A stretch of 64,000 nucleotides of DNA from Pseudooceanicola nitratireducens (GCF_900109195.1 NZ_FNZG01000003.1:124001-188000), one strand, 5' to 3'. Shown: positions 33,047-41,541, numbered from the stretch's first letter. Numbers and translations are program-made. The notes: generated by a model not told the origin, from the sequence alone.

Positions 33047-33505
33047 TCAGGCGAGTTCGGCCTTCAACTGGCTCTCGATCTGGTCCATGGGATGGTTGGT
33101 CAGGGTCTTGGGGACCTCGCCGATGACCTTGTCGGCCACCTCCTTGTGGATCTTCTGGCGCAACTCACCAAGCGTCTTCGGCGGGGCGACCAGAACGATC
33201 TTTTCGAACCGGCCCTTGTGCGCCTGCTTGTAAAGCAGATCGGCCATCTCGTCGGCGAACCGTTCCTTCGCCAGCTCGTGCCAGTCGGTGTCATCCAGGG
33301 CCGAGCGCTGGCCCGCGCCGGTGTCGGGCATCCGCCCGGGGCGGTTGGCAGATTGATCGATATCCTTGGGGTTTTCCTGTTCTTCCTTGCGCACGACCTC
33401 CAGGTGCGGGTTCTCCGCATCGGTCAGGTTGCGCAGGAACAGGGCCTTTTCGCCATCGGCGATCAGCACCCAGGCGTCGTTGGGAAGTCCGGTCGTGGTC
33501 TGCAT
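33047..33505 (-). CDS. Host-attachment family protein
   Basis: About 152 residues. Seen: WVLIADGEKALFLRN, typical of the family's beta strand, a charged central part with DWHELAKERFADEMADLLY, and the closing IVLVAPPKTLGELRQKIHKEV. This family was named from a gene reported as needed for attachment to host cells, but the fold resembles translation-release-factor-like domains and a real role is unproven here. GGAGAGACC precedes the ATG; an upstream extension is non-coding. A small hydrophilic gene follows the same orientation 103 bases upstream. Confidence 0.85.
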   Translation of the reverse strand: MQTTTGLPNDAWVLIADGEKALFLRNLTDAENPHLEVVRKEEQENPKDIDQSANRPGRMPDTGAGQRSALDDTDWHELAKERFADEMADLLYKQAHKGRFEKIVLVAPPKTLGELRQKIHKEVADKVIGEVPKTLTNHPMDQIESQLKAELA

Positions 33506-33608
33506 GGTCTCTCCTCTCGTTCTGAAATCGGGTCTGGCTGTTGTGGCTGGCGGGGGGCCTGGTCCAGGCCTTGATTCCGGGCCTTGATGCGGCCCGGACG
33601 CCAATCGC

Positions 33609-33836
33609 TTAGACCTTCTCCTTGTCGCCGCTGCTGTTGCGGTCCTGCGCCAGGGCGCGGGTGGCCCCGGACGAGGTCTCGTCGATCTGCTTGCCTTCGT
33701 CGCGGGTGCCGACCTTGCGCTGCAGGTTGCCACCCTTGCGGCCCTGCTGACCCGGTGCCTCGAGGGTCTCGGGCGCTTCGCCGAGGATCTCTTCGGTTTC
33801 GCGGCGGCCGTCCTGGGATCTGTGGCGATCTGTCAT
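33609..33836 (-). CDS. Small hydrophilic protein of unknown function
   Basis: A 75-residue, strongly charged protein with no hydrophobic core (rich in Glu, Gly, Arg, Gln, Thr), so probably disordered or nucleic-acid associated. A very good AGGAGG site lies just before the ATG, which is the main reason to accept it. It is upstream of, and in the same orientation as, the host-attachment-family gene. No motif recognised. Confidence 0.55.
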   Translation of the reverse strand: MTDRHRSQDGRRETEEILGEAPETLEAPGQQGRKGGNLQRKVGTRDEGKQIDETSSGATRALAQDRNSSGDKEKV

Positions 33837-33967
33837 GATGTCCTCCTGTCATTGGCTCTCGGGGGATCAACCCTGAGGGGCCTTGCGGGGTTCCGGCCGA
33901 CCACCCTGCCCGGCAAGGATCCACCAGCCGGCAAGGGGGCATTCGGGCCCCGACACTTGCAGCAATC

Positions 33968-34012
33968 TTGACGGCGTCGCCTTTGTGTAGCAATGTAACT
34001 ACATGACTACAC
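33968..34012 (+). promoter_or_regulatory. Candidate promoter and operator overlapping the ArsR-like start
   Basis: TTGACG (33968-33973), 17-base spacer, CAATGT (33991-33996), and an inverted repeat GTGTAG / CTACAC (33985-33990, 34007-34012) with an inner TGTA-N2-TACA. The start codon at 34003 lies within the repeat, seven bases after the -10, so the mRNA would be leaderless and autoregulated. Confidence 0.5.
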
Positions 34013-34380
34013 GAATCGATACCGCCCCCGAGGACACCGAGACAGACGCCGTCTTTGCCGCGCTGGCCCATACCAGCCGGCGGCGCATGCTGGATCACGT
34101 CCGCGACACCCCCGGCATCACCGTCGGGGCCCTGGCCGCGAAATTCGACACCAGCCGGATCACCGTCCTGAACCACCTGTCGGTGCTGACGGATGCCGGG
34201 CTGATCCTGTCGGAAAAGGACGGGCGGACAAGAAAGCTGTTTCTGAACGCCGCGCCGATGCACGCCATCCAAAGGCGCTGGATCGACGCATATGGCGCCT
34301 ATTGGGCTGAGCAGACCCTGACTTTGAAAGACCTGGCGGAAGCCGCCTTTTATTCCTCGAACAAGGACCAGACTTCATGA
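34003..34380 (+). CDS. ArsR-like winged-helix regulator
   Basis: A 125-residue regulator. Seen: VFAALAHTSRRRMLDHVRDTPG, helix-turn-helix VGALAAKFDTSRITVLNHLSVL near residue 45, wing LILSEKDGRTRKLFLN. It has no metal-binding cysteines, unlike the regulator at 29139. Its stop overlaps the ATG of an SRPBCC gene (ATGA), a classic pair in which an ArsR-type protein controls a START-like ligand-binding partner. There is no room for a Shine-Dalgarno site if the promoter at 33968 is right. Confidence 0.88.
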   Translation: MTTRIDTAPEDTETDAVFAALAHTSRRRMLDHVRDTPGITVGALAAKFDTSRITVLNHLSVLTDAGLILSEKDGRTRKLFLNAAPMHAIQRRWIDAYGAYWAEQTLTLKDLAEAAFYSSNKDQTS

Positions 34381-34931
34381 CGACCCAAGCCATTCCCATG
34401 ACCGATCCCGCGTCTGACGCACCGCGCGTGCATCGCAACCAGACCTTCATCAAGGCCCCGGTCGAGACCGTCTGGTCCATCCTCGTGGCCACCGACACGC
34501 CCCTGCCCTTCTTCTTCGGGGCGATCTGCGACACAAGGGACGGGCTGCGCGTCGGTGCCCGGATGCGCATGGTCAGCGCCAACCGCAAGATCGCCATGGT
34601 CGTGGGAGAGGTCCTGGCCTTCGAACCGCCGCATCTTTATGCGCATACCTTCCGCATGACCCATATCGACGAAGGCCCGGCCACGGTGACCTATCGCCTG
34701 ACGCCCGAAAATGGCGGCACCCGGTTCGAGCTGACGATCGAACACGCGCCTGCGGGCGGGAAGCTGGAAAAAGAGATGCTGGGGGCGCAGAGCTTTATCG
34801 GCACCAACCTTAGGGCGCTGGCCGAAACCGGGCGGCCCGCCTTCTCGGGGCGCATGGTCGGGCTTCTGGGGCCAGTTTTTGGAATGATGGCCAAGCGGTC
34901 TCAGCGGATCGGCAACTGGCCGCTGGAGTGA
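34377..34931 (+). CDS. SRPBCC (START-like/AHSA1) family protein
   Basis: A 184-residue helix-grip protein with a large ligand cavity. Seen: RNQTFIKAPVETVWSILVATDTPLPFFFG, the family opening, then MRMVSANRKIAMVVGEVLAFEPPHLYAHTF, TRFELTIEHAPAGGKLEKEM. Members bind hydrophobic ligands, act in polyketide or stress pathways, or have no known role; I cannot choose among them. It is translationally coupled to the ArsR-like gene upstream. Confidence 0.85.
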   Translation: MTTQAIPMTDPASDAPRVHRNQTFIKAPVETVWSILVATDTPLPFFFGAICDTRDGLRVGARMRMVSANRKIAMVVGEVLAFEPPHLYAHTFRMTHIDEGPATVTYRLTPENGGTRFELTIEHAPAGGKLEKEMLGAQSFIGTNLRALAETGRPAFSGRMVGLLGPVFGMMAKRSQRIGNWPLE

Positions 34932-35028
34932 GCGGGACGGCGGGCGGGGCGTCGCTTTGCAAAAGCGCGCGGCGCATCGGCGTCCCATGTGGGGGCACCT
35001 GTTCCTGGTGGATGGGTTTGGCAGATGC

Positions 35029-35118
35029 GCCTTGGGGCGCATGGGGGCCAGCCCCCTGCGACACTCCTGAAGGAGTGCCGCATCCCCCGGGATATTTTGG
35101 AAAACCAAAGAGGGGGCG
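35029..35118 (+). repeat. Hairpin chain followed by the dispersed GGGATATTTTGG motif, copy 3
   Basis: Three consecutive perfect hairpins (ATGCGCC-N4-GGCGCAT, GGGGGC-CA-GCCCCC, CACTCC-TGAA-GGAGTG) within about 50 bases, then CCCCCGGGATATTTTGG followed by AAAACCAAAGAGG. It has the same AT core as at 2971 and 26464. It lies between the SRPBCC stop and the sodB terminator. Confidence 0.6.
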
Positions 35119-35157
35119 ATTTTCGTTTTGACAAATTCCTGCGGGGGTGTGGACGCA

Positions 35158-35191
35158 AAAAGGGCGCTGACGGGGATGTCAGCGCCCTTTT
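35158..35191 (-). terminator. Intrinsic terminator of sodB
   Basis: Perfect 14-bp stem AAAAGGGCGCTGAC / GTCAGCGCCCTTTT with a six-base loop, about 20 bases after the sodB stop. Confidence 0.95.
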
Positions 35192-35212
35192 CATTGAAGC
35201 TTTCGCTTGGGA

Positions 35213-35812
35213 TTACATGCGCGAGGCGACGTTTTCCCAGTTCACCAGCTTGTCGAGGAAGTTCGACAGGTAGGCGGGACGCTTGTTGCGGAAGTCGATG
35301 TAGTAGGAATGTTCCCACACGTCGCAGCCCAGCAGAGCGGTCTGGCCGAAGCACAGCGGGTTCACGCCGTTTTCGGTCTTGGTGATCTTCAGGGCTCCGT
35401 CGGTGTCCTTGACCAGCCAGGCCCAGCCGGAGCCGAACTGACCGGCACCCGCGGCCGAGAAATCTTCCTTGAACTTGTCGACCGAGCCGAAGGCCTCGAC
35501 CAGGGCTTTTTCCAGCTCACCCGGCATCTTGCTTTCGCCCGGGCCCATCATTTCCCAGAACTGGTTGTGGTTCCACAGCTGGGAGATGTTGTTGAAGATA
35601 CCCGACTGGGCGACCGCGGACTTGTCGTAGGTGCCTTTGATGATCTCTTCCATCGACTTGCCGTCCCACTCGGTGCCGGCGATCAGCTTGTTACCGTTGT
35701 CGACATAGGCCTTGTGGTGGATATCGTGATGATATTCCAACGTTTCCTTGGACATGCCGAGATCGGCAAGCGCGTCGTGGGCATAGGGAAGATCGGGGAG
35801 TTCAAAGGCCAT
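35213..35812 (-). CDS. sodB: Superoxide dismutase, iron type
   Basis: A 199-residue cytosolic SOD converting superoxide to hydrogen peroxide and oxygen. Seen: metal ligands His28 (EYHHDIHH), the second His in NISQLWNHNQFW near 78, and the D-x-W-E-H pair in CDVWEHSYYIDFRNKRP near 160. The Gln of NISQLW, placed in the N-terminal half, points to the iron rather than the manganese type; this is an inference from family rules. It is a stand-alone gene with a good GGAG site and strong terminator. Confidence 0.95.
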   Translation of the reverse strand: MAFELPDLPYAHDALADLGMSKETLEYHHDIHHKAYVDNGNKLIAGTEWDGKSMEEIIKGTYDKSAVAQSGIFNNISQLWNHNQFWEMMGPGESKMPGELEKALVEAFGSVDKFKEDFSAAGAGQFGSGWAWLVKDTDGALKITKTENGVNPLCFGQTALLGCDVWEHSYYIDFRNKRPAYLSNFLDKLVNWENVASRM

Positions 35813-35851
35813 GATGAGGCTCCTTTCCTTGGGAAGAACATTTGCCCCTAG

Positions 35852-35878
35852 ATGTTATCTTTCCTTTGGTAAGGTCAA
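35852..35878 (-). promoter_or_regulatory. Candidate sodB promoter
   Basis: Minus strand TTGACC (35878-35873), 15-base spacer, TAACAT (35857-35852), about 40 bases before the sodB start. The spacer is short, so this is tentative. Confidence 0.35.
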
Positions 35879-36036
35879 CCCTTGCAATGGTCAGAAGGCC
35901 CTGTGCAAGGGCGCACGGAACCTTTTTGCAAATTGTGTATGCAATCGCATACCGGGTGGATGAAAAGCCTCGGGGCGGCCCGGCCCCTGCGCGGATCGCC
36001 CCGAAAAGATGTCAACAGACCGGGATCAGCGCCCGG

Positions 36037-36630
36037 TCAGGCGGGAAAGGCCCGCGGGCTCTCTGCCGCCTCGACCAGAAGATCGAAGACATAGCGCGCG
36101 ACCGAGCGGAAGCAGACCAGTTCGACCGCGCCCTCTTCCGGCATCCAGTGCGCGCAGGCCACCTGGGCCAGGCGCGTGCGGCGCAGCTCTCCTACCGCAA
36201 AGGTGCCCATGTCGACGGGCACCAGGCGGGCCAGGACCTCGGCCAGATGCGCGGGCTCTCCTGAGATGCGGAAACTTGCGCGGGCATCGGACATGTCGGC
36301 GACCAGTGCGTGCTGACCAGCGAGGGCCCCGTCCAGCGCCGCCCTCACCCCGGCTAGATCGGCGCGCGGCACCAGGATCAGCGCCTCGTCCGGGCTGAAC
36401 CAGGCCACCCGGCGATCCCCCGCGACCGTGACGCCCCGGACCTCGGGCATGGCGAGGCCCGTCGCGTCAGCGAGGGAAGAGCGCACCGGCGCGGCGGACA
36501 GGTCCCCGCGCAGGGTAAGCATGCCCCAGGGTCCGGTTTCCGCGACCGTCACCGGGCCATCGTGGCGGGCGTTTTCCAGCGCGGTCACAGGCGCAGGAGC
36601 CGTCATTTGCAGAGCTACGGGATCAGACAT
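36037..36630 (-). CDS. soxG: Sarcosine oxidase gamma subunit
   Basis: About 197 residues, the small subunit of heterotetrameric sarcosine oxidase. Seen: GMLTLRGDLSAAPVRSSL, VAWFSPDEALILVP, FRISGEPAHLAEVLARLVPVDM, and RTRLAQVACAHW. These are the order of the GcvT-like fold typical of SoxG. The start at 36630 overlaps soxA by eight bases and is supported over an upstream extension into soxA. The subunit stabilises the alpha-beta core; the enzyme oxidises sarcosine to glycine and passes the methyl group to tetrahydrofolate. Confidence 0.9.
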   Translation of the reverse strand: MSDPVALQMTAPAPVTALENARHDGPVTVAETGPWGMLTLRGDLSAAPVRSSLADATGLAMPEVRGVTVAGDRRVAWFSPDEALILVPRADLAGVRAALDGALAGQHALVADMSDARASFRISGEPAHLAEVLARLVPVDMGTFAVGELRRTRLAQVACAHWMPEEGAVELVCFRSVARYVFDLLVEAAESPRAFPA

Positions 36631-39628
36631 TGCGCGTGCCCTCCTTGTCATAGAACACCGGGTCGACGATCTTGGCCGACACCGTCGCCCCCTCGACCGT
36701 GTTGAAGCGGATGATTTCGCCCATGCGATCGGGCCCGTGCAGCACCAGCCCCATGGCAATGCCCCGCTTGAGCGTGGGCGAATTGTAGGTCGAGGTCACG
36801 CGCCCCTGGACATTGCGCTGGCCGTTGGCGTTTACGCCATCCGCCACCGCATAGGAGCCCTCGGGCAGGACCGAGCGGTCAAGCGTTTCCAGGCCGACCA
36901 GTTTCCAGCGGTCGTCACGCGCCATGTCGGATCGTTGCTGCGCGCGTTTCCCGATGAAGTCGTCCTTCTTCTTGGAAATCGCCCAGTGCAGGCCCAGATC
37001 CTGCGGGATCACCGTGCCGTCGGTTTCGTCGCCGATCATGATGAACCCCTTCTCGGCCCGCATCACGTGCAGCGCCTCGGTGCCATAGGGCATGACGTTG
37101 AATTCGGCCCCGGCCTCCATCAGCGCGGTCCACAGCGCCATCCCCTGGCCCGCGGGCACAGCGACCTCGTAGGACAATTCCCCCGAGAAGGAGATCCGGT
37201 AGATCCGCGCATCGATCCCGGCCAGGCGGTGATCCTGGAAGGTCATGAAGGGGAAATCCTCGTTCCCGATGTTCTGAGCCCCCAGCTTTTCCAGCACCTT
37301 GCGGGCATTGGGGCCGACCACCGCGATCTGGGCGTGGGCCTCGGTCGCGTTGACGACCCAGACGTTCCAGTCCCACCATTCGGTCTGCAGCCATTCTTCC
37401 ATATGGGCGTGGATCCGGTCCGCGCCGCCGGTGGTGGTGTGGCACAAATAGGTGTCTTCGTCCCACTTGGCGACCACGCCGTCGTCCATCAGGAACCCGT
37501 TTTCCGAACACATCAGGCCATAGCGGCATTTGCCGGGTTTCAGCGTCGACATCATGTTGGTGTACATCATGTCCATGAACCGGCCCGCGTCCGGCCCATT
37601 GACGATGATCTTGCCCAGGGTCGAGGCATCAAGCAGCCCAAGGCTGCCGCGGGTCTGGTTGATCTCGCGCGTGACGGCGGTGTCCCGCGTCTCGCCAGCC
37701 CGCAGGTAGGTATAGGGCCGGCGCCAGTGGCCGACCGGTTCGAAATCCGCGCCATTGGCTTCGTGCCAGGCATGGATCGGCGACCGGCGCAGCGGCTGGA
37801 AGGTATCGCCCCGCGCCTCGCCCGCGATCGACCCCATGGAGATCGGCGTGTAGGGCGGACGGAAGGTCGTGGTGCCGACCTGCGGGATCGGCGTGTCCAG
37901 CGCGCCCGAGAGGATCGCCAAACCGTTGATGTTGGAGAGTTTCCCCTGATCCGTCGCCATGCCGAGCGTGGTGTAGCGCTTGGCGTGTTCGACGGATTCG
38001 AACCCTTCCTGCGCGGCCAGCTGGATGTCGGTGACCTTCACGTCGTTCTGGTAGTCCAGGAAGGCCTTGGCGCGCAGCTTGCGCGAAGCCGAGCCCGGCA
38101 TCAGCCAGACGGGTTCGATCGGATTGGCCCCGCTGCCGTCGGCAAGGCCTTCGGGCAGTGCCGCACCGGAGCCTGCACCGGAACCGGGCTTGCCGATGGC
38201 CTGGGCAGCGGCGCGCCCGGCCTCGGCCGCCTGGCCCGCGCCCGAGGCCGCATCCAGCACGCCAAAGGCCGCACCCGCACAGGTGACGAAACCTTCACCC
38301 GCCGCACCAAGCGGCGGACGCGCGGGATCGGGGCGGAACATCGCCTGGGCGTCATCCCAGGTCAGCTTGCCGCCGCAATGGGACCACAGGTGCACGACCG
38401 GCGACCAGCCGCCCGACATGGCGACCGCTTCGCAGGCGATCTCCTCGACCACCGCGCCTTCACCGGCCTGGCGGCAGATCGCAACGCCACTGACCCGCTT
38501 GCGGCCCTTCACCTTGGCGATGGCATGGCCCTTGAGAACCCGGATGCCCGCAGCCTCGGCCTGGGCGCCCAGCACCCCGGCCCCGCCGTCGCGCGCATCG
38601 ACGATCGCGGGTACCGAAAGCCCCGCCCGGACCAGCGCCAGCGCCGTCAGATAGGCATCGTCGTTGTTGGTCACCACCACCGTGCGATCCCCGACCGACA
38701 CGCCGTAGCGGGTCAGGTAATCGCGCAGGGCCGAGGCCAGCATGACCCCGGGCACGTCGTTGCCCGCAAAGGACAGCGGCCGTTCGATGGCCCCGGTGGC
38801 GCAGATGACCTGCGCCGCACGGATCCGCCACAGCCGGTGACGGGGGCCGGATTTCTGCGCCAGGTGGTCGGTCAGCCGCTCATAGCCCAGCACGTAGCCG
38901 TGGTCATAGACGCCCGCGCCCATGCAGCGGCTGCGCAGGGTGACGTTCTCCATCCCCTTCAGCGTGGCCAGCAGCGCGTCGACCTGCGCCTGTGCATCGC
39001 TGTCGGTGGCGCGTCCGCCCCAATGGGCCTCTTGCTCCAGCACCAGAACGCGGGCCCCGCCCTGCGCGGCCTCCTGCGCGGCGACCAGGCCGGCCAGACC
39101 ACCGCCGATCACTAGTACATCGGTGAAGTGGTACAGATGTTCATACCGGTCGTCATCGGCCGACTTGGGCGCGCGCCCCAGACCGGCGGACTGGCGGATC
39201 ACCGGTTCGAACACGTTCTTCCAGAAGCTGCGCGGCCACATGAAGGTCTTGTAGTAGAAGCCCGCCGGAAGAAAGCGCGACAGATGGGCGTTCACTTCGC
39301 CGATGTCGAATTCAAGCGAGGGCCAGTGGTTCTGCGTCGCGGCCTCGAGCCCGGTCCAGAGTTCCTGCATGGTGGCGCGCTGGTTCGGTTCGAACCGCCC
39401 GTCCTGTCCGATCCCGAACAGCGCGTTTGGTTCTTCCGTGCCCGAGGACACGACCCCGCGCGGGCGGTGGTACTTGAACGACCGCCCCATCATCATCCGG
39501 TCATTGGCCAGAAGCGCCGAGGCCAGAGTATCCCCCTGGTACCCCTTCAGACTTTCGCCGTTGAAGGTGAAGGTGACCGGTTTCGACCGGTCGATCAAAG
39601 TGCCGCCTGTGGTCAGTCGAGTGCTCAT
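36623..39628 (-). CDS. soxA: Sarcosine oxidase alpha subunit
   Basis: A 1001-residue subunit. Seen: an N-terminal plug domain (residues 15-65, with FKYHRPRGVVS) and a dinucleotide-binding motif VLVIGGGLAGLVAAQEA at 171-187 for the NAD site. An FAD-dependent core follows, and a C-terminal GcvT-like aminomethyltransferase half (from about residue 600, with GRFMDMMYTNMMSTL and MRAEKGFIMIGDETDGT) binds tetrahydrofolate. Length and domain order are normal for the alpha subunit of the four-subunit enzyme. The overlap with soxG gives coupled translation; soxD lies 162 bases upstream. Confidence 0.96.
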   Translation of the reverse strand: MSTRLTTGGTLIDRSKPVTFTFNGESLKGYQGDTLASALLANDRMMMGRSFKYHRPRGVVSSGTEEPNALFGIGQDGRFEPNQRATMQELWTGLEAATQNHWPSLEFDIGEVNAHLSRFLPAGFYYKTFMWPRSFWKNVFEPVIRQSAGLGRAPKSADDDRYEHLYHFTDVLVIGGGLAGLVAAQEAAQGGARVLVLEQEAHWGGRATDSDAQAQVDALLATLKGMENVTLRSRCMGAGVYDHGYVLGYERLTDHLAQKSGPRHRLWRIRAAQVICATGAIERPLSFAGNDVPGVMLASALRDYLTRYGVSVGDRTVVVTNNDDAYLTALALVRAGLSVPAIVDARDGGAGVLGAQAEAAGIRVLKGHAIAKVKGRKRVSGVAICRQAGEGAVVEEIACEAVAMSGGWSPVVHLWSHCGGKLTWDDAQAMFRPDPARPPLGAAGEGFVTCAGAAFGVLDAASGAGQAAEAGRAAAQAIGKPGSGAGSGAALPEGLADGSGANPIEPVWLMPGSASRKLRAKAFLDYQNDVKVTDIQLAAQEGFESVEHAKRYTTLGMATDQGKLSNINGLAILSGALDTPIPQVGTTTFRPPYTPISMGSIAGEARGDTFQPLRRSPIHAWHEANGADFEPVGHWRRPYTYLRAGETRDTAVTREINQTRGSLGLLDASTLGKIIVNGPDAGRFMDMMYTNMMSTLKPGKCRYGLMCSENGFLMDDGVVAKWDEDTYLCHTTTGGADRIHAHMEEWLQTEWWDWNVWVVNATEAHAQIAVVGPNARKVLEKLGAQNIGNEDFPFMTFQDHRLAGIDARIYRISFSGELSYEVAVPAGQGMALWTALMEAGAEFNVMPYGTEALHVMRAEKGFIMIGDETDGTVIPQDLGLHWAISKKKDDFIGKRAQQRSDMARDDRWKLVGLETLDRSVLPEGSYAVADGVNANGQRNVQGRVTSTYNSPTLKRGIAMGLVLHGPDRMGEIIRFNTVEGATVSAKIVDPVFYDKEGTRNV

Positions 39629-39790
39629 GTCAGGTGCCTTGGGTCGTATCGGGTTGCGTCTGGGGCATGTCGCCCCGGCTTTGGTCGGGTCTGCGTGGTC
39701 GGGCCTGATCTGCGGCCCCGGCCCGGGTCTGGGTCCTGCGCCGGTCTGGTCCGCGCCGCCGGGCGGGTCCGAAACCGGGTCAGGACGGAA

Positions 39791-40120
39791 TCAGGAGATC
39801 CCGCGCCAGGTGAAACCGGGGCGCTTGTCGCGGATCGTGGCCAGCAGGTCCTCGGGCGGGGTCGTGGTCTGGGCGGGATAGGTGCCGAAAACCTCAAGCG
39901 TCTGGGTATCGCGCGCCGCGTGGAACCACTTGCCGCAGCCGTAGACATGCCGCCAGCGTTCGAAATGCACCCCGCGCGGGTTTTCCCGGTGGAACAGGTA
40001 GCCTTCAAGCGCCGCGTCATCCGACCCGGGGCCTTCGCGTTTCAGGTGCGCCTCGCCTCCGCCATGGAACTCTGTCTCTTCGGCGGTGACACCGCAATAG
40101 GGGCATGTGAGGATCAGCAT
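39791..40120 (-). CDS. soxD: Sarcosine oxidase delta subunit
   Basis: A 109-residue subunit with a structural zinc site. Seen: ILTCPYCGVTAEETEF near the N-terminus, GGGEAHLKR, and the C-terminal W-H-V-Y-G-C-G-K-W-F segment with the further Cys and His, matching the Cys3-His zinc site of SoxD. It is the first gene of a soxD-A-G cluster, but soxB, normally just upstream, is 1.5 kb away. A 162-bp GC-rich gap before soxA carries no gene. Confidence 0.95.
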   Translation of the reverse strand: MLILTCPYCGVTAEETEFHGGGEAHLKREGPGSDDAALEGYLFHRENPRGVHFERWRHVYGCGKWFHAARDTQTLEVFGTYPAQTTTPPEDLLATIRDKRPGFTWRGIS

Positions 40121-40468
40121 GACGGCTCCTTTCCCGCGGGATGCGGAACGAAAAAAGGCCGGACGCGCAGGGCGCCCGGCTTGAGGTGCAGGTAAGGGAC
40201 AGGGATAAAAGCGGCAGGTGCCTTTTCCCCAGGCAGTGAAGAAGAAACGCGGGCGCGGGCCGGAAAGTTCCAGGATGCGGGCACGCGGATCGCGGTGAAG
40301 GCGGCGAAATCGGCGGATTTCCGCGCCATTCGGATCGCACCGGCGACGCCCGCCGCATCGCCCGACGGCATGAGCGCACGGAAAACCCGGCCCTCGGACT
40401 GCTCCGGGGACCGGGTTGAAGATGTCAGGGCCCGCGCGTCAGGCGCGGCGGACCGGATCAGCCCGCGA
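40121..40468. other. Gap with a terminator and no supported gene
   Basis: A long open frame crosses this stretch on the minus strand but it runs over the terminator at 40151-40182 and into soxD, has no family features and overlaps the neighbouring gene in another frame, so I do not call it. Otherwise nothing. Confidence 0.6.
40151..40182 (-). terminator. Intrinsic terminator before soxD
   Basis: AAGCCGG-g-CGC / GCG-t-CCGGCCTT type stem read on the minus strand, followed by TTTTTT. It ends transcription reaching this point from the 98-residue protein gene, so soxDAG would need its own promoter. Confidence 0.75.
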
Positions 40469-40765
40469 TCAGTTGCCGGCCGTTGCGTCGGCCGCAGCAC
40501 CGGCTTCCGCGCCGGAGCCATCGCTTGCACCGCTTTCGGCACCGGCAGAGGCACCGTCGTCGGATGCACCGGCTGCGCTGTCGGCATTGGTCGTGATCTC
40601 GATGGCAGGGGCGCTTGCGCTGCTGCCGGTCTGGCCAAAGCCGTCGCCGAAGATGAAATAGGCCAGCACTGCGACGGCCACGACGAGCGCGCCGACGATG
40701 AAGGCCAGAGCCCCCGAGCTGCGGGTTTCCTTGGTATGGGTCGAATAGGTCGTATGGTCGGCCAT
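40469..40765 (-). CDS. Small single-pass membrane protein of unknown function
   Basis: A 98-residue protein. Seen: a short polar N-terminus (MADHTTYSTHTKETRSSG), one membrane helix (ALAFIVGALVVAVAVLAYFIFG), and a C-terminal tail almost wholly of Ala, Gly, Ser, Asp and Glu that is likely disordered and outside the cytoplasm. GGAGG precedes the ATG at 40765. No homologue recognised. It sits between soxB and soxD and has an inverted repeat in its upstream region. Confidence 0.7.
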   Translation of the reverse strand: MADHTTYSTHTKETRSSGALAFIVGALVVAVAVLAYFIFGDGFGQTGSSASAPAIEITTNADSAAGASDDGASAGAESGASDGSGAEAGAAADATAGN

Positions 40766-40779
40766 GAGGTCGCCTCCGA

Positions 40780-40809
40780 TTGCGTGAATGTTACCATACA
40801 AACACGCAA
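40780..40809. promoter_or_regulatory. Inverted repeat upstream of the 98-residue protein
   Basis: TTGCGTG-N16-CACGCAA, perfect seven-bp arms, 15 bases upstream of the start codon and covering the ribosome-site side. An operator is possible. The rest of the 40766-41136 gap shows no gene. Confidence 0.4.
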
Positions 40810-41136
40810 CCCCGCCGAACGGTTCCGGATGGCCGAACGACGCAGGGACGCAAAGGGGGTGGACCGGCGGGCAGTCACGCGGGCCATCGCACGCCCGATG
40901 CGTGCCCCAGAGAGGCTAACACGCGCGCGCGCAGGCGCAGGCGTCGGCCCAGGCGACGCCACACTACAATTATGTCGGGAACCCTGACGCATCGCGACGG
41001 GTTGTGCCTGCATATGCGGCACATGATGCAAATTGGCGTCGGATCCGGCCGCAAGCTCTATCTGCACGACATCAAGCCGTGATATTTTTCTAGCAAGATC
41101 CTCGCACGAAGCATCAAAGCAAGAGGCCAGAGCACA

Positions 41137-41541
41137 ATGACCAAAATGATCCTCAACACCGGGGCCGGCGTCGATGACACCCAGCTTGTCTTCCTGGGCC
41201 ACAGCGATGTGACCGCCCTGCCCGACCGTCCCGGCATCTTCGTTCTTCTGGGCAAGCAGGACGGCAGCTGGAGCCGGCCGCTGTACTTCGGCTACGCCGA
41301 CAGTTCCATGCGCGACCAGCTGCCCTATGACCCCGGTTTCGCCCAGGCCATACGGCAGGGTCCGGTCGGTTTTGCCTCGGCCTATGTGCCGGGCGGACAG
41401 GATCCCATGGCGCTGATCGCCGAACTGGCCGCGCATTACGACGCGCCCGTCAACGCCAAGGCCGCCGCCCTGGCCGAGATCGACGAAGCCCGCCACGCGA
41501 TCCAGGCCCAGGCCCACGCGCGCCGACTGGCCGCGCAATAG
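41137..41541 (+). CDS. Hypothetical protein with GIY-YIG-like pattern
   Basis: A 134-residue protein I do not recognise. Seen: PGIFVLLGKQ, a central RPLYFGYADSSMRDQLPYDP segment, and an Ala/Arg-rich helical tail (AALAEIDEARHAIQAQAHAR). The arrangement of a G-I-F strand followed by P-L-Y-F-G-Y and a short helix recalls the start of GIY-YIG nuclease domains (V-Y-x-G plus helix). However, the second Y-I/V-G is atypical and the catalytic Arg/Glu order is not convincing, so this is only a similarity. It is on the opposite strand to the sarcosine oxidase genes it interrupts. Confidence 0.6.
   Translation: MTKMILNTGAGVDDTQLVFLGHSDVTALPDRPGIFVLLGKQDGSWSRPLYFGYADSSMRDQLPYDPGFAQAIRQGPVGFASAYVPGGQDPMALIAELAAHYDAPVNAKAAALAEIDEARHAIQAQAHARRLAAQ

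Noticed and set aside
36428-39115. An 895-codon open frame opposite soxA
   Set aside because: Same cause; soxA is full length with clear domains. No ribosome site or motif for the antisense frame.
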